From the NCBI GenBank assembly GCA_028572035.1, contig JAPVWE010000028.1, positions 1 through 10,332 on the forward strand: a stretch of DNA of 10,332 nucleotides, written 5' to 3'. The position numbers and the translations under genes are program-made. The notes beneath the pieces are model-generated. The model searched no databases. It saw only the letters and a program-made list of their open reading frames with translations, and had not been told where the DNA came from. The number at the start of each line of letters is the position of its first letter. Position 1 is the first letter of the stretch. Below, one piece after another: positions 5,658 to 10,332 of the stretch. The DNA is from Desulfobacteraceae bacterium (lineage in GTDB: Bacteria; Desulfobacterota; DSM-4660; Desulfatiglandales; B25-G16).

Positions 5658-6970
5658 GTCTCCTCCATCTGGATGACCAGCTCATCAAACCTCTTCCTGT
5701 CTCCTCTATTCAATCTAAAGGCAGGGGGAGATTTGATGCTCAGGGGATTTACAAACCTTCCCCTTTCACTTATGCTAAAGTCAAGGTGGGGCCCTGTTGA
5801 CAGTCCGGATGAGCCCACATAACCGATCACATCACCTTGCCTAACCCTTGAGCCTTTCTTGAGACCTTTTGCAAACTTGCTAAGATGCCCGTAGCCAGTT
5901 TCATATATATGATTGTGCCGTATCCTTATATAGCGTCCATATCCTCCCTTCCATCCAATAAAAGATATCCGGCCATTTCCTACAGACTCCACTGGTGTTC
6001 CAGTGGGCGCAGCATAATCAACGCCATAGTGGGGCCTGTAGGTCTTCAGAATTGGATGAAACCTCCTTGAAGAGAAATAAGAGCTGATCCTCCTATATCT
6101 CAGGGGAGATTTCAGAAAGGCCTTTCTTAGACTTCTCCCCTTCCTGTCGTAATAGCCTGATCTATCTTTAGAATCAGTAAAATAAAAGGATTCGTGAACC
6201 CTCTTCTGATTGACAAACCTGATTGCAAGCACCTTTCCATGGCTTATATATTTCCCTTTTCTGTAGTACCTGTTAAGAACTACCTGAAAAGTGTCTCCTG
6301 GCCTGATATCAACTAAGAAGTCTATATCCCATGCAAGCATATCTGCAATCTCCATGATAACGTCAGAGGGGATACCCCTGTCAATAGCCGATTGATAAAA
6401 GGAGTTAGAAACCTCTCCATTGATTGCCGTTGGAATGGTTATCTTCAAGGGAGAAGTAAGGCTCGGGAGGAAATCATCACCATTCCTGATAATGAAGAGG
6501 GTCTTCTCTGCTGATAGATGCAGGGAAATCTTTTCTACTTTCCTGCTCTTTTTGTTGAGCCAGATATCCACTATCTGGCCTGCTCTGGTCTTGGACATAT
6601 TAAAGAATGGTCTAATTGTCTCTTCTATTCCTATGATATGCAGAGGTGAGAGGCCATATCCAGCCAAAATCTCGTAAAACGTTTTACCCTTCACAATACG
6701 CTCTCTTATCCTCTTGTGGTTAAGAGACCAGTCCTGCCTTGACTCAAAATAATCAGTATAGCTAACCAAGAGAGGAGCAATTAATTCCTCTGTGGCTGCT
6801 ATATGATCACCTGATCGGAAAAGAATCAGGAAGAATACAACAATCAATGCAATGGTAATAGAGACGAGAAGAATTCTATCCCATCTGAGGGAAGGTGTGG
6901 GGCTTTTCTTTGAAGTATAAGATGGTTTCTTTTTAATTATGCTTAATAATTTGATAAAAATAGTTGACAT
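5618..6970 (-). CDS. Membrane-anchored M23 family peptidoglycan endopeptidase with OapA/Csd3-like N-domain
   Basis: 450 residues. A basic cytoplasmic tail, then one membrane segment (about 33-51), put the rest in the periplasm. Residues ~85-165 resemble the OapA/LysM-like domain (KGKTFYEILAGYGLSPLHI, then an AGQIVDIW strand). Residues ~185-290 match the second Csd3/MepM-type domain with DIDFLVDIRPGDTF. The M23 domain runs from ~295 to 415: His314 and Asp318 (HYGVD), His362 (YGHL) and His395 are present. The usual HxH is HLD, so the expected zinc-ligand His is Asp397. If active it would cut peptide cross-links during cell-wall growth. The ATG at 6970 has a weak ribosome binding site but a good promoter just upstream. 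The LolA-like gene overlaps its last 40 bases. A C-terminal helix (423-450) extends past the domain. Confidence 0.88.
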   Translation of the reverse strand: MSTIFIKLLSIIKKKPSYTSKKSPTPSLRWDRILLVSITIALIVVFFLILFRSGDHIAATEELIAPLLVSYTDYFESRQDWSLNHKRIRERIVKGKTFYEILAGYGLSPLHIIGIEETIRPFFNMSKTRAGQIVDIWLNKKSRKVEKISLHLSAEKTLFIIRNGDDFLPSLTSPLKITIPTAINGEVSNSFYQSAIDRGIPSDVIMEIADMLAWDIDFLVDIRPGDTFQVVLNRYYRKGKYISHGKVLAIRFVNQKRVHESFYFTDSKDRSGYYDRKGRSLRKAFLKSPLRYRRISSYFSSRRFHPILKTYRPHYGVDYAAPTGTPVESVGNGRISFIGWKGGYGRYIRIRHNHIYETGYGHLSKFAKGLKKGSRVRQGDVIGYVGSSGLSTGPHLDFSISERGRFVNPLSIKSPPAFRLNRGDRKRFDELVIQMEETWQNYQTSGLYYL

Positions 6971-6992
6971 ATTAATTTCTTTATGCTATTAA
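6964..6992 (+). promoter_or_regulatory. Predicted sigma-70 promoter for the small Cys-rich gene
   Basis: TTGACA (6964-6969), 17-base spacer, TATTAA (6987-6992, 4/6), with an extended -10 TGC just before it. The -35 box overlaps the start codon of the M23 gene on the other strand. Confidence 0.4.
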
Positions 6993-7000
6993 ATATAAAA

Positions 7001-7029
7001 ATCATAATATAAATATATTTAACTGTAAA
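7001..7029 (-). promoter_or_regulatory. Predicted sigma-70 promoter for the M23-LolA operon
   Basis: On the minus strand TTTACA (7029-7024, 5/6) and TATGAT (7006-7001, 5/6) are 17 bases apart in an AT-rich stretch. Transcription would begin near 6994, about 24 bases before the M23 ATG. Confidence 0.5.
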
Positions 7030-7056
7030 CAACTTTATCTTTAGAAAGGATAGCTG

Positions 7057-7254
7057 ATGGCTGATTATTTGTTTTGCACGAAGAAGAAGAATAACCCCCG
7101 GATAGACGTTCGAATATGCCAGGAAAAATGTCCATTTGAAGATAGGTGTCCGCAGTTTCTGGCCTATCAAGAGACATCCAGCAATCAATCCTCGATCCTA
7201 AATTCGGGATTGATCATATCACCTCTTCTCAACCCCGTGGCCTCAAAAAACTGA
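7057..7254 (+). CDS. Small cysteine-rich protein
   Basis: 65 residues, not assigned to a named family. Four cysteines fall in the first half (Cys7, 21, 25, 31: C-x13-C-x3-C-x5-C), with polar CTKKKNNPRIDVRICQEKC-like sequence between; the pattern suits one structural zinc site or a small redox knuckle. Support for a real gene: AAAGGA six bases before the ATG, a plausible extended -10 promoter upstream, and a composition unlike noise in the first ~38 residues. The second half (QSSILNSGLIISPLLNPVASKN) is low in character and could result from a frameshift that replaced the original tail. It is divergent from the M23 gene, with an 86-bp shared promoter region. No transmembrane or signal segment. 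Confidence 0.55.
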   Translation: MADYLFCTKKKNNPRIDVRICQEKCPFEDRCPQFLAYQETSSNQSSILNSGLIISPLLNPVASKN

Positions 7255-7458
7255 ATCCCGCCAGTTTACAAGGGTATAAAGGGTTGTTGATCATCTCCTT
7301 CATTAACGTCCTGGCCACACAAAACCAACATCCCTGCCCTGTGTTTCCAACACTCCTCCTTTTGGGTTATGCTATAAGCAAACCTTGTCAATGTCAAAAA
7401 GTGTCTGTATCGAGGAAATATCCTGAGCCAAAAGACAGATGAGGGAGCTATCAACCAT
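7255..7458. other. Gap with no supported gene
   Basis: Both neighbours end here (small Cys-rich gene on +, DUF362 gene on -). Open frames of 62-98 codons cross it on both strands but lack ribosome binding sites and recognisable motifs. A minus-strand AGGAGG near 7360 precedes only very short frames. No terminator hairpin with a T-run was found. Confidence 0.4.
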
Positions 7459-8568
7459 TTAGATCTTTATCAATTCATAGCTACGGGTTCCTAAGCCTAT
7501 CTTCTGGGCGTAATCGAGTTGAAATCCCCAATCTATGTCAGGATAAAGACCCCGAAATTTGTCCTCCCCTGGCCTGGTATTCACCTTGAGGGATGAGCCA
7601 TGTAATACCGTCTGCTGGTTAACCATATCAACTGAGACCTGATCAATGGCTACTGGGTCAGTAGAGGCGATGATACCAATATCAGGCACTATTGGTGCAT
7701 CGGTATATCTGTTGCAGTCGCACAATGGTGATATATGGGTTAAGAAGTTAATGAACAGCGCCCTCTCATTCTTTTCTTTAAGGACTCCAAAGGCATATTC
7801 CACCATCTTTTTCTGTATAATAGGTATATCCCTGCTCCACCGAACATTGATTGCTGAATTGGGACAGATAATTATGCATTCACCACAGCCAATGCACTTT
7901 TTGGGTTCGATAACCGCCCTTTCCTCTTTAATGGAAATAGCCTCCTCCGCACAGTGTGCTGCACACTCACCACAGCCATTGCACTTCTTCTTTTTTATCT
8001 TAGGTGAAAGATCAGAGTGCTGTTTGAGTTTGCCATGCCTGGAGGCGCAACCCATACCTATATTTTTGATTGTTCCTCCAAAACCTGTGAGCTCATGCCC
8101 CTTGAAATGGGCAACACCTATCAATACATCTGCCCTTACTATCTCTTCACCTATATCTACCAGCTTAAAGATCTCCTTATCTATCCTTATCTTAACCGAA
8201 GATGAACCTCTCAAGCCATCCGCAATAATAATGGGGGCATCAACTACAGAGTAGGCAAAACCATTTTCTATGGCAGTCACTATATGAGAAACACTATGAC
8301 TTCTTGACCCTTTATAGAGGGTATTGGTATCGGTTAGAAATGGGGAACCACCCAATTCCTTTATCCTGTCTACTATCCGGCGAATGAAGATAGGCCTGAT
8401 AAAGCCGGTAGTGCCTTCCTCGCCAAAATGAAGCTTGATAGCCACGAGATTACCCGGCCTTACCTTCTTATCTATACCCGCTTCCTGTAACAGTCTGGAT
8501 AGTTTGGCAAATATATTTCTACTAGCAGTAGCCCTTAGATCGCAGAAAAATACCTTGCTTGGTGTCAT
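7459..8568 (-). CDS. DUF362 domain protein with two [4Fe-4S] ferredoxin motifs
   Basis: 369 residues. The DUF362 part (about 38-180 and 245-340) flanks an inserted bacterial ferredoxin module. Cysteines 196, 199, 202, 206 (CNGCGECAAHC) and 225, 228, 231, 235 (CIGCGECIIICP) would bind two [4Fe-4S] clusters. Further conserved-looking features are KLHFGE (45-50), a KGH motif (156-158), GMGCASRHGK with Cys174, and a CDC pair (Cys283, Cys285) before STDPVAIDQ (302-310). No signal peptide, so cytoplasmic. Such proteins are frequent in anaerobes and are commonly annotated as Fe-S centre proteins; an electron-transfer role is likely but no substrate is established. The ATG at 8568 is well set by AAGGAGG a few bases upstream. 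Its promoter must lie in the hairpin-rich divergent spacer shared with the rhodanese gene. Confidence 0.9.
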   Translation of the reverse strand: MTPSKVFFCDLRATASRNIFAKLSRLLQEAGIDKKVRPGNLVAIKLHFGEEGTTGFIRPIFIRRIVDRIKELGGSPFLTDTNTLYKGSRSHSVSHIVTAIENGFAYSVVDAPIIIADGLRGSSSVKIRIDKEIFKLVDIGEEIVRADVLIGVAHFKGHELTGFGGTIKNIGMGCASRHGKLKQHSDLSPKIKKKKCNGCGECAAHCAEEAISIKEERAVIEPKKCIGCGECIIICPNSAINVRWSRDIPIIQKKMVEYAFGVLKEKNERALFINFLTHISPLCDCNRYTDAPIVPDIGIIASTDPVAIDQVSVDMVNQQTVLHGSSLKVNTRPGEDKFRGLYPDIDWGFQLDYAQKIGLGTRSYELIKI

Positions 8569-8584
8569 TATCCCTCCTTCCTAT

Positions 8585-8602
8585 CCCAACAAAACCAACA
8601 AG
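8585..8602. repeat. Short 9-bp word pair (CCCAACAAA type)
   Basis: Two 9-bp units, CCCAACAAA and ACCAACAAG, immediately upstream of the DUF362 ribosome binding site. The same word recurs in the array at 8771-8806, in the same orientation, so the two blocks bracket the hairpins between them. Confidence 0.45.
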
Positions 8603-8631
8603 ATTAAAGGTAACTGGTCACGGGGTAAACC

Positions 8632-8670
8632 GGGATATGAGGGCTTTTCTGATAAAAACCCTCATATCCC
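8632..8670. repeat. Perfect 12-bp stem hairpin in divergent spacer
   Basis: GGGATATGAGGG (8632-8643) and its exact reverse complement (8659-8670) flank a 15-base loop that can extend the stem by four A-T pairs after one mismatch. No T-run follows on either strand. It sits about 64 bp upstream of the DUF362 ATG, where it could act in the mRNA leader or as a DNA operator. Confidence 0.6.
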
Positions 8671-8697
8671 CCAAATAACCAAATGGCGCAACCCTGT

Positions 8698-8720
8698 GCT
8701 CACTTACAATTAAAGTGAGC
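8698..8720. repeat. Perfect 8-bp stem hairpin in divergent spacer
   Basis: GCTCACTT (8698-8705) and AAGTGAGC (8713-8720) enclose a 7-base AT-rich loop. The 23-bp dyad has the size of a dimeric regulator operator between two divergent genes; no regulator gene is nearby. Confidence 0.5.
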
Positions 8721-8770
8721 TAAAGTTGTAATAATTCCTAAATTTCTCAATCCCTCAATCTTAAGTGATC

Positions 8771-8806
8771 AACCCAAGAAACCCAACAAACTCAAAAAAC
8801 CCAAAA
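8771..8806. repeat. 9-bp tandem word array (AACCCAANA)
   Basis: Four consecutive 9-bp units of the type AACCCAANA (starts 8771, 8780, 8789, 8798), with the third carrying AACTC. A looser fifth unit follows. It lies between the hairpins and the predicted rhodanese promoter. Confidence 0.65.
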
Positions 8807-8848
8807 ACACAAATAGCAAGATCAAATAAGAACAATAGAGTTTTTTTA

Positions 8849-8876
8849 TTGACAAACAAAGACAACTCTGTTTAAT
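8849..8876 (+). promoter_or_regulatory. Predicted sigma-70 promoter for the rhodanese-fold gene
   Basis: TTGACA (8849-8854), 16-base spacer, TTTAAT (8871-8876, 5/6). Transcription would start near 8883, giving a leader of about 50 bases that contains GAGGAGA (8914-8920) upstream of the ATG at 8933. Confidence 0.5.
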
Positions 8877-8932
8877 TCAGTCCTAATCTTCCATGAGAGA
8901 GCAAAATATTGGTGAGGAGAACGCTAATTGAT

Positions 8933-9562
8933 ATGAAGAAGTTACGCTTTATTCTGTTAGGATTTATTATTTGTTTAACTACCTTTTCCCAGATGCCTGC
9001 GCGGGCACAGGAACCTAAAGACATCCTATCCATTGAGGCCTTTGACATGCTCAATACCGTTCCTGACACATATCTGATTGATGTTAGAACAAGGGCAGAA
9101 TATCAATTGATAGGCCACCCACCAATGGCCTACCTCGTTCCTTACTTTTTCTTGACTGACAAACTTGCAAAAAAAGGAGAGATCTGGGTATATCAATTCA
9201 ATGACAAAAACAAATCTTTTGTGGAAGAGATAAGCAAGAAATTTCAAAAAACAAACAACCTCCTTATGATAGGCAGGGATGGTACCAGGAGCATCTTAGC
9301 AGCCAAGGAACTTATAAAGAACGGGTTTAAGAATGTTTACAATGTAAAGGATGGATTTGAGGGGCCACCTTTTCCATACTTCGAAGATAAGAACCTGCAT
9401 AAATTTTACAGGCAACTAGCAAAAACACACAAGATCCCTGCTTACAATCATCGCCGTTTTTATGGCTGGCAGTGGTGGGGCCTTCCCTGGACCTATGACA
9501 TAGACAGTAAATATATATACCCTCCTGACAAGACCCCAAAAGAAAAGAAGAAAAAGAAGTAG
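8933..9562 (+). CDS. Secreted rhodanese-fold protein lacking the catalytic cysteine
   Basis: 209 residues. A Sec signal peptide (MKKLRF, hydrophobic to ~19) ends in MPARA, with likely cleavage after Ala25, so the protein is periplasmic. The rhodanese fold is clear: YLIDVRTRAEY (47-57) with an acidic CH2A-like box, IGRDGTRS (113-120) at the active loop and YNVKDGFEG (136-144) closing the domain. The active loop normally reads CxxGxRS; here the Cys is Gly114, so classical sulfur transfer should be lost and a binding or scaffolding role is more likely. A ~60-residue tail rich in Trp and Tyr (GWQWWGLPWTYDIDSKYIYP) follows and ends in a lysine run. The ATG at 8933 is preferred because it heads the signal peptide; its Shine-Dalgarno is rather distant (12 bases). 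It ends 2 bp from the convergent NUDIX gene. Confidence 0.85.
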   Translation: MKKLRFILLGFIICLTTFSQMPARAQEPKDILSIEAFDMLNTVPDTYLIDVRTRAEYQLIGHPPMAYLVPYFFLTDKLAKKGEIWVYQFNDKNKSFVEEISKKFQKTNNLLMIGRDGTRSILAAKELIKNGFKNVYNVKDGFEGPPFPYFEDKNLHKFYRQLAKTHKIPAYNHRRFYGWQWWGLPWTYDIDSKYIYPPDKTPKEKKKKK

Positions 9563-9564
9563 AC

Positions 9565-10086
9565 TTACATCAGGGGTCTGATAAAGGCCAGGGCTATAAT
9601 CGTCTTACTATCAATTATCTTATGGTTCCTGATCATCCCTAACACCTCTTCAAGTGGCAAGGTCTCTAGGGATGATATCTCGTTGTCATCAATCTTTTCT
9701 CCTGCCTTTATCAGATCCCTGCCTACATAGAGGTGGATAAGCTCATTAGAGTATCCAATAGCAGGGGCATAGGTACAGAGCCATTTAACAAATCTTGCCT
9801 CAAAGCCTGTCTCCTCCACTAACTCTCTTTTGATACATTCCTCAGGGCTCTCACCCTCATCAATTTTACCTGCGGGAATCTCAAGTGTTTCCCTTCTCAA
9901 GGCATACCTGTACTGCCGTACCATAACAATCTCATTATCTGAAACAAAAGGTACGATCGCCGCAGCCTGCGGATGATCAACACAAATCCTCTTGCTTATG
10001 CTTCCATTTCTTAGACTCACCTCATCCAGATACACAGTGAAATTCTTTGTGCCCAAACTCGCCAGCCTCTGTATTTTTCGTTCCAT
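9565..10086 (-). CDS. nudF: NUDIX hydrolase, ADP-ribose pyrophosphatase type
   Basis: 173 residues, cytoplasmic. The Nudix box (G-x5-E-x7-REuxEExGu) is complete at 73-95: Gly73, Glu79, Arg87, Glu88, Glu91, Glu92, Gly94. Upstream, AAAIVPF (41-47) and VRQYRYALRRETLEIPAG (56-73) are hallmarks of the ADP-sugar pyrophosphatase branch, as is the Y-x-PAIGYSNE segment (106-114) after the box. It likely hydrolyses ADP-ribose or related ADP-sugars to AMP and sugar phosphate; exact substrate preference cannot be read. Length is a little short of the E. coli NudF enzyme but normal for many bacterial ones. The ATG at 10086 directly follows a 7-bp repeat containing GAGG, so the repeat itself may supply the ribosome binding site. 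It is convergent with the rhodanese-fold gene at 2 bp spacing. Confidence 0.9.
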   Translation of the reverse strand: MERKIQRLASLGTKNFTVYLDEVSLRNGSISKRICVDHPQAAAIVPFVSDNEIVMVRQYRYALRRETLEIPAGKIDEGESPEECIKRELVEETGFEARFVKWLCTYAPAIGYSNELIHLYVGRDLIKAGEKIDDNEISSLETLPLEEVLGMIRNHKIIDSKTIIALAFIRPLM

Positions 10087-10169
10087 TTCCTCATTCCTCG
10101 TTCCTCGTTGCTGGGTCCTGGTTATAAAGAAAGGCCAACGAGCAGCTGGTAACCGGCAACCAGCAACGA
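10087..10169. repeat. 7-bp word arrays forming an inverted repeat
   Basis: Five 7-bp units of TTCCTCG type run from 10087 to 10121, the last two diverged. Three units of GGCAACC type occupy 10148-10168. The two blocks are inverted relatives: 10105-10124 pairs with 10150-10169 at 17 of 20 positions around a 25-base loop. The structure covers the leader of the NUDIX gene. Confidence 0.6.
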
Positions 10170-10181
10170 ATAAAAATTACC

Positions 10182-10332
10182 ACGGAGAGCACATAATTGT
10201 TTGCATTGAACATAACAAAGAAGGGTGCACAAGGCTCATGAGGTCTTTTCTGATGTGACTGGCGGGAGGCCGTCGTCCTTTTCATGACTTATCAGTGGGG
10301 GAAACCGCAGCCCCCGACTTGTCGGGGGAATG
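10182..10332. mobile_element. MITE-like structured element, second copy, cut by window end
   Basis: Aligned without gaps to 198-348, with five substitutions in 151 bases (at left-copy positions 246, 261, 293, 301, 312). Same orientation as the first copy. The right arm and the other terminal repeat would lie beyond the window, so completeness is unknown. Of the substitutions inside predicted stems, those at 301 and 312 turn G-C pairs into G-U type pairs, while that at 293 breaks a loop-closing pair. Confidence 0.75.

Noticed and set aside
5497..5688. 63-codon minus-strand ORF at the M23/LolA junction
   Set aside because: Third-frame shadow of two well-supported overlapping genes.
7146..7442. 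98-codon plus-strand ORF after the small Cys-rich gene
   Set aside because: Overlaps that gene in another frame, has no ribosome binding site and no recognisable domain.
7646..8254. 202-codon plus-strand ORF
   Set aside because: Antisense shadow of the DUF362 gene; its Ser/His/Cys-rich sequence follows from the opposite-strand ferredoxin codons.
8632..8670. 12-bp hairpin as an intrinsic terminator
   Set aside because: No T-run on either strand, and it lies between divergent 5' ends where no terminator is expected.
8771..8806. CRISPR array
   Set aside because: Nine-base units follow directly with no spacers, and no cas gene is present.

Overview
The window looks like chromosome of a Gram-negative, probably anaerobic bacterium. 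A LolA/LolB-like exported protein and a membrane-anchored M23 peptidase point to an outer membrane. A methylmalonyl-CoA epimerase and a DUF362 double-cluster ferredoxin protein fit anaerobic carbon metabolism, as in Desulfobacterota, Nitrospirota-like or candidate-phylum genomes. That placement is inference. No rRNA, tRNA, CRISPR array, phage gene or transposase is visible.

Layout. 1-563: no supported gene, but a 278-bp MITE-like structured palindromic element (198-475) and an 8-bp word array. 564-965 (+): methylmalonyl-CoA epimerase, overlapping tail-to-tail with an amidohydrolase_2 protein (942-1787, -). 1799-2352: an S23/four-helix-bundle gene bracketed by A-rich short-period repeats, a probable small cassette. 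2358-4661 (-): primosomal helicase PriA. 4692-4885: a cluster of palindromes and a 9-bp array. 4905-6970 (-): a translationally coupled pair, M23 endopeptidase then LolA-like protein. Divergent from it is a small Cys-rich protein (7057-7254, +). 7459-8568 (-): DUF362 Fe-S protein, divergent from a secreted rhodanese-fold protein (8933-9562, +), with two strong hairpins and 9-bp arrays between. The rhodanese gene ends 2 bp from a convergent NUDIX ADP-sugar hydrolase (9565-10086, -). 10087-10169: 7-bp word arrays forming an inverted repeat. 10182-10332: the start of a second copy of the MITE-like element, same orientation, 146/151 identical to the first and cut by the window end.

The genes are mostly single housekeeping or accessory units; only M23-LolA looks like a true operon. 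The most unusual signal is between the genes. Most longer spacers carry degenerate 7-, 8- or 9-bp tandem words, often as inverted or direct pairs around a palindrome or small cassette, and the ends of the MITE-like element resemble one of these words. This repeat architecture, with the structured element itself, is the best candidate here for something undescribed.
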